A DNA stretch of 64,000 nt from 66-474 sp044464225 (lineage in GTDB: Bacteria > Pseudomonadota > Gammaproteobacteria > Xanthomonadales > Rhodanobacteraceae): contig JBIQLN010000011.1 in assembly GCA_044464225.1 (NCBI GenBank), positions 41,120-105,119 of the forward strand, given 5' to 3'. Both the position numbers and the translations under genes were made by a program. Below are positions 8,378-17,482 of this stretch, piece after piece (position 1 is the first letter of the stretch; the number at the start of each line of letters is the position of its first letter). The notes under the pieces are model-generated. The model searched no databases. It was not told the DNA's origin and saw only the letters and a list, made by a program, of their open reading frames with translations.

Positions 8378-8776
8378 GTGATCCATTTGCCCGTGCTGGT
8401 GGTGCTGTTGAACGTCCTGCTGCTGTTCGGCACCGGGTTGGTGGTGGCCGGCGCCCGTGGCCGCCACGGCGTCAAGGCTCCTGCGACGACGGGCCACCCG
8501 GATTTCGAACGGGCCTTCCGCGTGCAGATGAACACGCTGGAACACACGGTGGTATTCCTGCCGACACTATGGCTGGCCGCGCAGTGGGGCAACCCCACCT
8601 GGGCCGGCGTCCTCGGACTGGTATGGATCGTGGCGCGCGTGTGGTACGTGCCGGCGTATCTGCGCAGCGCAGAGGCGCGACATTATCCCTTCATGGTATC
8701 GATGATCGCGTGGCTGTTGCTGCTGGCGCTGGCGATCTGGGGCGTCGTGCGGTTGTTCCTGCTGCAACCGTGGTGA
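8378..8776 (+). CDS. MAPEG family membrane protein
   Basis: 132 residues from a GTG with GGAAGGA eight bases upstream; a longer open frame begins at 8312 but its extra residues are hydrophilic and it starts inside the terminator region. Four predicted transmembrane helices. The motifs FRVQMNTLEH and AWVWxx-like helix followed by VPAYLRSAEAR match the MAPEG superfamily (membrane glutathione transferase relatives such as YecN). Likely an inner-membrane protein of unknown substrate. Confidence 0.85.
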   Translation: MIHLPVLVVLLNVLLLFGTGLVVAGARGRHGVKAPATTGHPDFERAFRVQMNTLEHTVVFLPTLWLAAQWGNPTWAGVLGLVWIVARVWYVPAYLRSAEARHYPFMVSMIAWLLLLALAIWGVVRLFLLQPW

Positions 8777-8797
8777 GCGCGTGTCGCGTGGAAGCGG

Positions 8798-9466
8798 TCA
8801 GGCGGCGGGCATCTTGCCCGCGATTTCACGCAGGGCGCCTTCAAAGACTTCCGGCGGCTGGCCACCCGGGATCAGGTACTGACCGTTGACGACCGTTGCC
8901 GGTACGGAGTGGATCCCCGCCTGCTGCCAGCGGCGTTCCTGTGCGCGTACTGCGTCGGTGTATTCGTCGCTCTCGAGCAAACCGCGCGCGGCGTTGCCAT
9001 CCAGGCCGGTCTCCGTCGCAATGCGTACGAGCACGTCGCGGTCGGCGACGTTTTCATTGTCGGTGAAGTAGGCGCGAAACAGCGCCTGCTTGAGTGCCAC
9101 GGCCTTCTCGCGATCCTGCTGTTCGGCCCAGTGCAGCAGCCGGTGCGCGTCGAAAGTGTTCCACACGCGACTGCCAGCCCGGGTGTTGATCGCCACGCCC
9201 AGTGGCGCTGCGCGCTCGCGGATTGCCTTGCGATTGGCTTCAAGCTGCGCGTCGTCGATGCCGTACTTGTGCTTGATGTGCTCGCCCGCGTCCTCGCCCT
9301 CGAACGGCAGATGCGGATTGAGTTCGAACGGCTGCAGGTGGATCTCGGCGTCGACGCTGCCTTCGAGCTTCGCCAACGCCGACGTGAGACTCGCGAGGCC
9401 GATCGCGCACCAGGGACACGCGACGTCGGAAACGAAATCGATGCGGAAGCGGGCAGGGGCAGTCAT
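8798..9466 (-). CDS. FrnE-like DsbA-family oxidoreductase
   Basis: 222 residues from MTAPAR; a GTG eight codons upstream is possible. Thioredoxin-fold protein with CPWC (C17, C20) directly after the first strand, a long helical insertion, and the cis-proline loop SVPATVV followed by ISGAQ-like IPGGQ. This pattern is that of the FrnE/DsbA-like (2-hydroxychromene isomerase-related) group. There is no signal peptide, so it acts in the cytoplasm as a disulfide oxidoreductase or isomerase, as in other FrnE proteins linked to oxidative stress. It converges on the MAPEG gene. Confidence 0.9.
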   Translation of the reverse strand: MTAPARFRIDFVSDVACPWCAIGLASLTSALAKLEGSVDAEIHLQPFELNPHLPFEGEDAGEHIKHKYGIDDAQLEANRKAIRERAAPLGVAINTRAGSRVWNTFDAHRLLHWAEQQDREKAVALKQALFRAYFTDNENVADRDVLVRIATETGLDGNAARGLLESDEYTDAVRAQERRWQQAGIHSVPATVVNGQYLIPGGQPPEVFEGALREIAGKMPAA

Positions 9467-9536
9467 GGCAACGAACCGGGGTGGGATCACACCGATGTGG
9501 AGGCGCTTGCGCGCATGTCAATGAGCGCGTGGGGCC

Positions 9537-10292
9537 TCAGTCGCCGAAATACACCGATACGCCCATGCCGCCCTGCCACGTGTCGGCGTGACCCGCCACA
9601 CGATGACGCGCACCGAGGTCCAGTTGCACGCGCGGCGTGACCTGCCAGCTCAGGCCGGCGCCGGCGACACCGCCGTAGCCCGACGCCTGCGTGTGTTGCG
9701 CGGCGGCTTCCACGAACACACCCAGCGTCGATGTCGGCGACCAGCCTTCGTTGATGGCCAGCAACTGGCTGTCGACGTCGCCCGACTGCGCTTCGGCGTA
9801 TAGGCCGGTTGAACGATTGTCGCCGTGCTGCCAGTTGAAGCTGGCGCCGAGCAGGTACTGGCGGCGATCGCTGCGGAACGCGCGCGCACCATCCGTGAAT
9901 TCGATGCTGCCGAGCAACCCCCAACTGAAACGGCCTTGAGCGGGTGGCGCAATCTTCAAGCCCAGCACGCTGTCGGATCGGCCCCGGACCATTGCGTCGC
10001 CGGTATCGGACCAGTTCCATCCACTGCCGAGTTGCACTTCCAGGGCATGGCCGACGCCTGCGCGCAACAGCGTGTCTGCAGTGAAGCCGGAAGCGCCGTG
10101 GACGCGGCTCCAATCCGGCGCGCCCTGTTCGATCGTGACGTCACCGGCCTGCAACGCCGCGGGCGTGAAGCCCAGGCCCGGCCGGTCGTAACCGGGGTTG
10201 TGGCGCACTTCCGCCGTTGCGGGCGCGGCGGCCCAAAGGCCGAGGCACACGGCGACCATGGCGCGACGACAGGAAAGACATCCGGGGGGCAT
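9537..10292 (-). CDS. Exported beta-barrel-like protein, transporter/MetA-pathway (PF13557-like) family
   Basis: 251 residues with a signal peptide (cleavage near ATA-E). The mature part has many alternating-pattern strands with amphipathic ends (SWGLLGSIEF, GLYAEAQS, LGVFVEAA, VQLDLGARHR, GMGVSVYF) as in small outer-membrane barrels. The DTLLRAGVGHALEVQLG segment resembles the putative phenol-degradation MetA-pathway family, which in most genomes has no known role. The start could be 11 codons later (MVAV). It is probably an outer-membrane protein; function unknown. Confidence 0.7.
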   Translation of the reverse strand: MPPGCLSCRRAMVAVCLGLWAAAPATAEVRHNPGYDRPGLGFTPAALQAGDVTIEQGAPDWSRVHGASGFTADTLLRAGVGHALEVQLGSGWNWSDTGDAMVRGRSDSVLGLKIAPPAQGRFSWGLLGSIEFTDGARAFRSDRRQYLLGASFNWQHGDNRSTGLYAEAQSGDVDSQLLAINEGWSPTSTLGVFVEAAAQHTQASGYGGVAGAGLSWQVTPRVQLDLGARHRVAGHADTWQGGMGVSVYFGD

Positions 10293-10376
10293 TCATCGGT
10301 GTACGGCGGTTCTGCGGGCGCGGGAAGCCTAGCGGGTCCATCGCGCGGGCGAGAGTGCGCCGGTCACGCGTCCGAG

Positions 10377-11456
10377 TCAGTCGCCGGTGCCGAGCACCTT
10401 TTCGGCATCCACGATCTGCACGTTCGGCATCTGCCCGAGGATCTTGTCGAGCCACGGCTTGTGCGTGGCGCCGACGATCACCAGCACGCGCGCGCCGGGC
10501 CGCTCGCGAAAGGTCGCGACGATGTTGGCCGCCATCCGCAGGTTGCGCGCTTCCCATCCGGTCACGTACATGTGGCCGTAGTACGGTGCCACGCCGTCAC
10601 CCAGCGCGGCACCCATGTCGGCTTCGATGGCGGCTTGCTGCGAGGCAGGCTGGTTGAGCAGGCGGTACAACGCCATGATCCGGTTGTCAGAGAGCAATCG
10701 ATGTTCGCGGTCGCGCATCGCTTGCACGCGGTCCTTGCTCGAATCCCACGCCTTTCGGATCGCCGCTGCGAAGGCTCCATCCTCGGACTTCGGGATGGAG
10801 ATGTTGTCGCCGGTGTGGTCGTCGATCGGATACAAGCGTTGCTCGCCGAGCTCGACGGCCAGCGGCGCAGCGATCTGGTAGACCTCGTTGCGGTAGCCGA
10901 GGCGCTTGTTCATCTGTGCCACCAGCGCATGGTCGAGGCCGTTTCCCGCGTGGCGTTCCGCATCCGGCAATTGCAGCCATTGCACGAGCGCAGACGCCGG
11001 TTCGCCAGCGGCCAGGAACAAAGCGACGAGACGTCGGCGTTGCGCCGGCGTCGGGTGCGCGGGCCAGGTCTTCATGGCCGCGTGTACCTCGACGACGGCC
11101 CGTGATTGGTCCAGCCCCGTCGCGGCGTTCGCATCGCCGGTATCGACGCAGAACGGCGCCAGGTTTTCCGGATCGTAGATCGACGGGTACTGCTTGATCA
11201 GCGCGCATTGTTCGCCCGAAATGGACTCGATTGCGATGACATCGGGCTTGAACGCAGCCAGCCGCGCCAGCAAGGGCTGCAGCGATTCCGGCTTGAAGCT
11301 CTTCGGCGCATTGGCAAGATGCGCGGTGCCGAGCACCAGCACTTCGGCGTGCGGGCCGGCGATGCCTTGTCGCAGCTTGGACAGGTCGACCTGCGCGTGG
11401 GCGAGGCCGCACCAGCCCAGCAGCGTGATGGACAGGATGGCGGTCCGGATGGTCAT
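10377..11456 (-). CDS. Exported TraB/GumN-like protein (DUF5694 type)
   Basis: 359 residues from MTIRTA, preceded by AGGGAG; the upstream extension of 44 codons is arginine-rich and non-coding in look. Signal peptide ends AHA. The N-terminal GTAHLAN and C-terminal VGATHKPWL motifs are the paired histidine motifs of the TraB/PrgY/GumN fold, with a conserved acidic residue in AIESISGEQ. TraB-fold proteins are thought to be metal-dependent proteases or peptidases, but activity is proven for few. The closest named group is DUF5694. No partner genes are evident. Confidence 0.75.
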   Translation of the reverse strand: MTIRTAILSITLLGWCGLAHAQVDLSKLRQGIAGPHAEVLVLGTAHLANAPKSFKPESLQPLLARLAAFKPDVIAIESISGEQCALIKQYPSIYDPENLAPFCVDTGDANAATGLDQSRAVVEVHAAMKTWPAHPTPAQRRRLVALFLAAGEPASALVQWLQLPDAERHAGNGLDHALVAQMNKRLGYRNEVYQIAAPLAVELGEQRLYPIDDHTGDNISIPKSEDGAFAAAIRKAWDSSKDRVQAMRDREHRLLSDNRIMALYRLLNQPASQQAAIEADMGAALGDGVAPYYGHMYVTGWEARNLRMAANIVATFRERPGARVLVIVGATHKPWLDKILGQMPNVQIVDAEKVLGTGD

Positions 11457-11645
11457 GATCGGCTCCCTGCGGTGGTTTCGAAGACGCCTGGCGGTGCACG
11501 TGCAACGGATCGCGCCGCGCCCACGTTCCGATTTTCGCGGCGGGTGCGTGGCGCGTCGTGTGCCGAATGTCTGAATGGCTTTCGGCACGGGTGCGCACGC
11601 ACGAAGTGTTAGAGTGTCCGGCTGTTACCCGAAACGAGCAGTGCG

Positions 11646-12560
11646 ATGACAGCCTTTTATCCGATCGGCACGCCGGGCAAGCCATGGGGCGACGCGGAAA
11701 AAGCCGAGTGGCTTTCGCGGCAGCGCAAGCAGCGCAGTTACGCCGATGAGGTACTGTCAGCGGTGGATCGCCTGGGCACGCGCTTCGAGGCGGTGCATTA
11801 CGGCGAGCTCGATTACGCGCCTGACCGCTACCCGCTGTTCGCGCTGAAAAGCCGCGACTGGAACGACGCATCGCCGGTCATGCTGGTGACGGGTGGCGTA
11901 CATGGTTACGAAACCAGCGGGGTGCATGGCGCGCTGCAGTTCGCGGGCGGGCGCGCATCGGACTATGCCGGTCGTGCCAACATGATCGTGGTGCCGTGTG
12001 TCAGCCCTTGGGGATACGAGCGCATCCATCGCTGGAATCCTTTCGCCCTCGATCCGAACCGCAACTTCATTCCCGACAGTCCGGCGCCGGAATCGGCCGC
12101 GCTGATGCGACTGGTTGCGCCATTCCGCGAGCGCGTGTCGATGCACATCGACCTGCACGAAACCACCGATACGGATGAGTCGGAATTTCGTCCGGCGCTG
12201 GCCGCCCGCGATGGCACCTCGTTCGAGCCGGGGACGATCCCGGACGGCTTCTACCTGTGCGCCGACAGCGCCAATCCAGAGCCGGCGTTCCAGCAGGCGG
12301 TGATCGCGGCGGTGGCGAAGGTGACCCATATCGCGCCGGCCGATCCGGACGGCACCATCATCGGTTCGCCCGTGGTGGCGCCCGGCGTGATCGAATACCC
12401 GCTGGTGGAGTGGGGCCTGTGCGCGGGCATCACTTCGGCACGCTGGCGCACGACCACCGAAGTGTATCCCGACAGTCCGCGCGCAACGCCGGGGCAGTGC
12501 AATGCGGCGCAGGTGGCAGCGGCATGCGCCGCGATCGACTACGCGCTGGCGCACGCGTGA
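11646..12560 (+). CDS. M14-family metallocarboxypeptidase (succinylglutamate desuccinylase-like)
   Basis: 304 residues, no signal peptide. Zinc ligands are visible as H86 and E89 in GGVHGYETSG and H171 in HIDLHET; the substrate-binding pair R139-N140 lies in DPNRNF, and a catalytic glutamate is likely in TTTEVYPD near residue 276. The family removes C-terminal residues or acts as an amide hydrolase on small amino-acid conjugates. A cytoplasmic location argues for a small-molecule or peptide-recycling substrate. Neighbours give no pathway clue. Confidence 0.87.
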   Translation: MTAFYPIGTPGKPWGDAEKAEWLSRQRKQRSYADEVLSAVDRLGTRFEAVHYGELDYAPDRYPLFALKSRDWNDASPVMLVTGGVHGYETSGVHGALQFAGGRASDYAGRANMIVVPCVSPWGYERIHRWNPFALDPNRNFIPDSPAPESAALMRLVAPFRERVSMHIDLHETTDTDESEFRPALAARDGTSFEPGTIPDGFYLCADSANPEPAFQQAVIAAVAKVTHIAPADPDGTIIGSPVVAPGVIEYPLVEWGLCAGITSARWRTTTEVYPDSPRATPGQCNAAQVAAACAAIDYALAHA

Positions 12561-12709
12561 AAGCCGCCGGCGCCGGGCAGGCCTGAATCGTTGGTGGCGT
12601 TTTCCTTAACGAAGACCAACCGCATCGGCGCCATGCACGCCTGGTTGGCGTACCCTCGAGGCATGTCCATCGCGTGCTTGTCGGAATGCGCGACCCATCA
12701 GGAGGCACC

Positions 12710-13174
12710 ATGAAGGCCGGGTTCCTGTCATCGTTGCTCGTGGCCATTGCGCTGGGTGTTGCCGGACTCGGTGTGGCGTCTGCGCAGAACAACAACGGCG
12801 TGCTGGTTCGATCCGACGGCATCTATGTTCGCTGTGACCAGTGCGGCACGGTCGAGCGGATCGATCAGAACATCAGCCAGGGCACCGGCCACGGCACGGC
12901 CGGTGCGGTGATTGGCGCGATCGCCGGTGGGGTGCTTGGCAACCAGGTGGGCAAGGGCAGGGGCCGCAAGGCTGCCACCGTGGCAGGGGCGGTGGGTGGC
13001 GGATTTGCCGGTCGTGCCGTCGGCAACCGTGGCGGCGCCGAACACAGCTATCTGGTGCACGTCCGGATGGGGAACGGCAGCTACATGAACGTGCAAGTGG
13101 CAGACGCCAGCAGCCTGCGGGTCGGCGATCTCGTGCAGGTGGATCCGAGCGGCAACATCACGCGCATCCGTTGA
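12710..13174 (+). CDS. Exported glycine-zipper (2TM) outer-membrane protein
   Basis: 154 residues from MKAGFL with GGAGG upstream. Signal peptide ends ASA. A CxxC pair (VRCDQCG) precedes a glycine-zipper hairpin of about 45 residues (GAVIGAIAGGVLGNQVG then ATVAGAVGGGFAG), the fold of the 17-kDa rickettsial surface antigen and SlyB/YcfJ-type proteins. The C-terminus (VRMGNGSYMNVQVADA, VGDLVQVD) resembles that of YcfJ-like proteins. Close relatives are at 59488-60195 and 60232-60741. Probably an envelope-stability protein. Confidence 0.85.
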   Translation: MKAGFLSSLLVAIALGVAGLGVASAQNNNGVLVRSDGIYVRCDQCGTVERIDQNISQGTGHGTAGAVIGAIAGGVLGNQVGKGRGRKAATVAGAVGGGFAGRAVGNRGGAEHSYLVHVRMGNGSYMNVQVADASSLRVGDLVQVDPSGNITRIR

Positions 13175-13764
13175 TGCGCCGTGCCCGCCATTTCGCGGCA
13201 GCGCTGCGCCAATTCCCGCGCGGCTGAAGGGACATTGGCCTCACCGTCCAAACCAACGTATTGACCGGTCCACCGCGCCTCGCGACCGGCGTACGCGTAG
13301 GGGCGACTCGCGCGGTCGAATCCTGTCCCCGCCCGTCAGCCGACTCCGCTTTCCACGTCCGGCCCGAGGGCACGCATGGATCGCCGCCCCTTCTCGATCC
13401 CAAAGGCACGTTGGCTTCAGCCATTGCCTGCACAAGCAAAATCAATTGCTAGCAGGCTTTCCATAAAGTCAAATATAGAATAGAGCGCGATTCAGGGCAT
13501 TTTGTGATGGACTTCCCGTGCACAAGGCGTAAAGTAGGGCCGCAGCCAGCCGGTTAGCAGGGGTTCGTGGGGAAACATGGTGAGACGTGTCAGCAGGTTA
13601 CCTGCGCCTTCGCATGCAATTTTGTGAAGCCGGGCATCCAACGTACTCACGCGTATCTTTCGAGTCCCGCTCGCCGATTGGTTGAACCAAAGCGCAGCAG
13701 CGAAGCCGCCTCCTACCGGGCAGGGGTGCTGCGCTGAAACTCGACCTGACCCGAGGAGATCATC
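13175..13764. other. 590-base non-coding leader/intergenic region
   Basis: No credible gene. The first 260 bases are GC-rich. Around 13430-13495 there is a marked AT-rich pocket containing TATAGAAT (a possible -10) ahead of the di-metal enzyme gene. A TCGAATCC stretch near 13317 recalls a tRNA T-arm but lacks the rest of the fold. A minus-strand open frame across the region overlaps the next gene antisense and looks spurious. Confidence 0.5.
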
Positions 13765-14547
13765 ATGAGTGTGCGTTTCGAGCGTACCGGTCCGTTGACC
13801 GAATTGAGCAGCTACCCGCAGTGGACGCAGGACATGGTTGGTGAGTGCGATGTCGTCAAGAAAACCTTCGTGGAGCATGAGTTGTGGGGCCTGATTCGTG
13901 ATGGCGAGGCGACCCACGACTGCATGGTCAAATTCATGGTTGGAATCTGGCCGGTGATCGAGGGTTTTCCGGGCTTCATGGCGAGGAGCCTGCTGAAGAC
14001 GCGGTACGGCCGCAGCGAGGGCGACAACCTTGCCCGCAGGTGGCTGGTCCGCAATATCCGCGTCGAACAGAACCATGCGGAGTATTGGTTGAACTGGTCG
14101 GAAGGACACAACGTGCCCCGCCAGCAACTCATCGATGGCCAGTTGCCCCCCGGAACGCGGATCCTCGCGGACTGGTGCGACGAGATCAGCACCCAGGGAT
14201 CGCTTGCGGCAAGTATTGCCGCCGTCAACTACGCGATTGAAGGCGCGACGGGCGAATGGTCCCACACCCTTTACGAGAGCGAGAGGTACGTCGCTCAATT
14301 CCCCGAATCGACCCGTCGCGGAACGCTCCGCTGGCTGCAATTGCACGCTGCCTATGACGACGAACATCCCTGGGAAGCGCTGGAAATCGTCTGCACCATC
14401 CTCGGTGCTGCGCCCAAGGCTGCGGATGTGGCGCACATCGCCGAGTGCGTCAAGCGCAGCTACGTGGCCATGCGGATCCTCGCCGACCGGTGCGTGGCGA
14501 AGAGCCAGATCATGGAAGTCGGGTACGAATCTGCGGCCGCCGCATGA
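13765..14547 (+). CDS. Haem-oxygenase-like di-metal enzyme (TenA/PqqC/CADD relative)
   Basis: 260 residues, all-helical, with GGAG before the ATG. Candidate metal ligands occur in the order expected for the HO-like diiron oxidase fold: E101 and H104 (VEQNHAEYW), E159 (NYAIEGATGE), and the HxxxDxxH triad H194, D198, H201 (LHAAYDDEH). Relatives include CADD (p-aminobenzoate synthesis), SznF, UndA and PqqC, and many unstudied enzymes listed as TenA or iron-containing redox enzyme. Pathway is unknown because no biosynthetic genes flank it. A long AT-rich leader precedes it and a very strong hairpin follows, so it is a single-gene unit. Confidence 0.78.
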   Translation: MSVRFERTGPLTELSSYPQWTQDMVGECDVVKKTFVEHELWGLIRDGEATHDCMVKFMVGIWPVIEGFPGFMARSLLKTRYGRSEGDNLARRWLVRNIRVEQNHAEYWLNWSEGHNVPRQQLIDGQLPPGTRILADWCDEISTQGSLAASIAAVNYAIEGATGEWSHTLYESERYVAQFPESTRRGTLRWLQLHAAYDDEHPWEALEIVCTILGAAPKAADVAHIAECVKRSYVAMRILADRCVAKSQIMEVGYESAAAA

Positions 14548-14563
14548 GCTCAAAGCGCTCGTA

Positions 14564-14597
14564 GCCTCGACCGCGCCCGGGGTGGCGCGGTCGAGGC
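14564..14597 (+). terminator. Strong hairpin, probable terminator
   Basis: A perfect 14-bp stem (14564-14577 with 14584-14597) and six-base loop begin 17 bases after the di-metal enzyme stop. There is no T tract after it, so it may be a Rho-assisted stop or an mRNA-stability hairpin rather than a classic terminator. Confidence 0.6.
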
Positions 14598-14720
14598 CAT
14601 GATCGAATCGTGAGCCAGTTCAATAAACCGGGATGTTTTCGGCCCCAATTTCGATTCGTGGTACGAAACGTGCTTGCAAGGAGGACCATATAGCACGATA
14701 GGCGACGGGCCCTGATCCGT

Positions 14721-17474
14721 ATGCGCCGCGGCACAACTCAGCTCCGACCGGACTCGATGACCAAGCGTTTGGTGCCGTTGGCGTGCGCGTCGGTGGCGTT
14801 CGTGATGTTCATCCTGCTGCTGACGTGGTCTTCCAACCAGTTCCAGACGGCTTTCGTCGGCTTGCTCAATGGCGAAAGCATTTGGTCGAAAGCACAAAAG
14901 CAGGCTGTCGTCGATCTGCTCGACTACGCCAATACCGGCAATCCGGCGGCCTATGCCGATTTGCAATCGAGCGTGGCCACGATGGACGCGCTGCGCTCGG
15001 CCCGTGACATGATTTCGTCGGGGCAATTCGAATATTCCACCGTCAAGAACGAATTGCGCCGCGGTCACGCCATGCCCGTGGCGCTCACCAATATCGTTTT
15101 CCTGTGGGATTATTTCGCGCGGGCCCCCTACGTCAGGAATTCGCTGGCTCTGTGGCGTTCGACCGATGCTGCAGTCGCGGAACTGAAGGTGGTCGGCGAC
15201 GAACTGCACCAAGCCTACGTTGCCGGGACCATCTCGCCAGAGGAGATCGTCAGTCAGCGCGATCGCATCAACGCGCTCAACGGATTCATTCGTCCCCGCA
15301 GCAATCAGTTTTCGGTCGCGATCGCCGAAGCCTCCGTCATGACCGGCAGGCTTCTTTTCGCCGGCGTGGTCGTACTCGTCGCAGCCGCCTTGGCGGTCTG
15401 GTTGCTGATGGTGCGCCGGGTGCTGGCCGGCATTCGCAGCAGCGAAGAACGTTATCGGCTGTTGTTCGACAGCGCGCCGGACGCGATCCTGATGGTGGAC
15501 GAGCACAGTGGTCACGTGCTCGACGTCAACCGCACCGCCAGCGCGTGGACCGGACGCGCCCCCCGTGAACTCGTCGGCAACCATTATGCCGAGCTGTTCC
15601 AGAAGGATCCGCTGCAGAAGGGCGCGGCCGGCAACGGCGAGTTGCGCGCGGTGAATGGCCAGCTCAAGCCGGTCGAAGCCCAAACCAGCACCGCGGAATG
15701 GGGCGAGCAGAAGGTCCGCCAGGCCATCATCCGCGACATTTCCGAACGCGTGGAAAGCGAACGTGCGCGGCGCATTGCCGCCGAGGCGCTTGCCAGCATT
15801 GCCGAGGGCGTGATCATCGCCGACGCCGAGCGGCGGGTGGTGTCGGTGAACGCGGCAGCCACGTTGATCACCGGCCATACCGCTGAAAGCCTTATCGGCA
15901 CGCGGCTGGACGATTCGCGCAGCATGCCGGACGGCACGCCGTTGCCGCGCACGATGTGGGAACAGATCGCCGCAGCCCGCCACTGGTCGGGCGAGGTGCG
16001 CAGCATCCGCAAGGACGGCACCAGCTATCCCGAACGGCTAAGCATCAGCACGATCCGCGATGTCGACCAGGGCGTGCTGCACTACGTGGCGGTGTTCAGC
16101 GACATATCGGTGGCGAAGGCCGACCGTTACCGGCTTGAGCATCTCGCCGCCCACGACGCGCTGACCGGGCTGGTCAACCGTTCGGAATTCCAGAGCCATT
16201 GCGAGAAGGCCATCGAGCACGCGGCGCAGCATCGTGGCGCGGTGGCGGTGATGTTCATAGACCTCGATGCATTCAAGTTCGTCAACGACAGCTACAGCCA
16301 CGCCACCGGTGATCGGTTGTTGAGGCTGGTGGCCGAACGCATCCTCCACGAATTGCGCGACGGGGATGTCGCGGGCCGCATCGGTGGCGACGAATTCACG
16401 GTATTGCTGCCGCGGCTGACCTTGCGCGAGGACGCGACCCGGTTGGCGGATCGCCTGCTGTCGGTGTTGTCGGAGCCGTTCCACGTCGATGGCTACGAAA
16501 TCGTGGTCAGCGCCAGCATAGGCATTGCCGGTTATCCGCTGGACGGCGAGGACGCCAAGACCCTGATCGCCAGCGCCGACGCCGCGATGTACGCGGCCAA
16601 GACCGAGGAGCGCAATACCTGGCGCTTCTACCTGCCGATGATGCAGGCGAATGCACGTCAGCGCATGTTGCTGACCACCGAGTTGCGCCAGGCATTGCAG
16701 GAAGAAGAATTCCGGCTGGTATACCAGCCCAGCGTGGAGATGCGCTCGGGCCGCATCGTCGCGGTCGAGGCACTGTTGCGCTGGCACCATCCCGAACGCG
16801 GCGAAATCCTGCCCGGCGACTTCATCCCCGTTGCGGAAGGCATTGGCCTGATCCATCGCATCGACGAATGGGTGATGCACGCGGTTTGCGCGCAGATCCA
16901 TGCCTGGGACCAATCCGGCATGCCGCCCATCCGCGTGGCCCTCAACGTGTCGGCGCGCTGGCTCGGCCATCCCGGGTTCGTCGAAAGCGTTCGCCGCGCG
17001 TTGTACACGAACGCCGTCGCGCCCGAGCGGATCGTGCTGGAAATCACCGAAGGCGCAATGCTGCGGCTGGGCGAAGAAACCGAGCGCACCATGCGCGCGT
17101 TGCATGCGCTCGGCATCGGCGTTGCGATCGACGACTTCGGCACCGGGTACGCCTCGATGGCCTACCTGAAGCTGCCGGCGGTGGCATACCTGAAGATCGA
17201 TCGATCATTCATCACCGGCTTGCCCGACAACGCGAACGACGTGGCGATCATCGGCGCGATGCTGGCGATGGCCGGAAGCCTTGGCCTCACTGCGATCGCC
17301 GAAGGCATCGAAACCGAGGGCCAGCACGATTTCCTGCAGCGCGCCGGTTGCGCCGAAGGGCAGGGTTACCTGTATTCCTATCCCCTGCAGCCGGCGGCGC
17401 TGGAACGCATGTTGCGGCCGAAGCGCCATACGCCCGGCACGAAGCTGAAACTGGTGCCGTCGGTTCGCAGTTGA
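14721..17474 (+). CDS. Membrane PAS-PAS-GGDEF-EAL cyclic-di-GMP protein
   Basis: 917 residues (a start at 14757, MTKRLV, is also possible; neither has a clear ribosome site). Two transmembrane helices (about 15-33 and 213-235) enclose a periplasmic sensor of about 180 helical residues. Two PAS domains (about 245-360 and 360-470) lead to GGDEF (motif GGDEF at 555-559, with an upstream RDGD inhibitory site) and EAL (E683 in VEALLRW, then EITEG, DDFGTGYAS, LKIDRSF, EGIETE). Both catalytic sites look intact, so the protein could make or degrade cyclic-di-GMP according to the periplasmic signal. It converges on the aldose epimerase gene with an 8-base gap. Confidence 0.95.
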   Translation: MRRGTTQLRPDSMTKRLVPLACASVAFVMFILLLTWSSNQFQTAFVGLLNGESIWSKAQKQAVVDLLDYANTGNPAAYADLQSSVATMDALRSARDMISSGQFEYSTVKNELRRGHAMPVALTNIVFLWDYFARAPYVRNSLALWRSTDAAVAELKVVGDELHQAYVAGTISPEEIVSQRDRINALNGFIRPRSNQFSVAIAEASVMTGRLLFAGVVVLVAAALAVWLLMVRRVLAGIRSSEERYRLLFDSAPDAILMVDEHSGHVLDVNRTASAWTGRAPRELVGNHYAELFQKDPLQKGAAGNGELRAVNGQLKPVEAQTSTAEWGEQKVRQAIIRDISERVESERARRIAAEALASIAEGVIIADAERRVVSVNAAATLITGHTAESLIGTRLDDSRSMPDGTPLPRTMWEQIAAARHWSGEVRSIRKDGTSYPERLSISTIRDVDQGVLHYVAVFSDISVAKADRYRLEHLAAHDALTGLVNRSEFQSHCEKAIEHAAQHRGAVAVMFIDLDAFKFVNDSYSHATGDRLLRLVAERILHELRDGDVAGRIGGDEFTVLLPRLTLREDATRLADRLLSVLSEPFHVDGYEIVVSASIGIAGYPLDGEDAKTLIASADAAMYAAKTEERNTWRFYLPMMQANARQRMLLTTELRQALQEEEFRLVYQPSVEMRSGRIVAVEALLRWHHPERGEILPGDFIPVAEGIGLIHRIDEWVMHAVCAQIHAWDQSGMPPIRVALNVSARWLGHPGFVESVRRALYTNAVAPERIVLEITEGAMLRLGEETERTMRALHALGIGVAIDDFGTGYASMAYLKLPAVAYLKIDRSFITGLPDNANDVAIIGAMLAMAGSLGLTAIAEGIETEGQHDFLQRAGCAEGQGYLYSYPLQPAALERMLRPKRHTPGTKLKLVPSVRS

Positions 17475-17482
17475 GCAAGCGC

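Noticed and set aside
13317..13350. tRNA-like GGTCGAATCC and GGGGACAGGATTCGAC patterns (tRNA or tmRNA)
   Set aside because: The T-loop lacks TTC, no acceptor stem, anticodon arm or tmRNA 3' half can be found.
13492..14553. A 353-residue minus-strand frame over the di-metal enzyme
   Set aside because: The plus-strand gene has ligand motifs and a good ribosome site; the antisense sequence has none.
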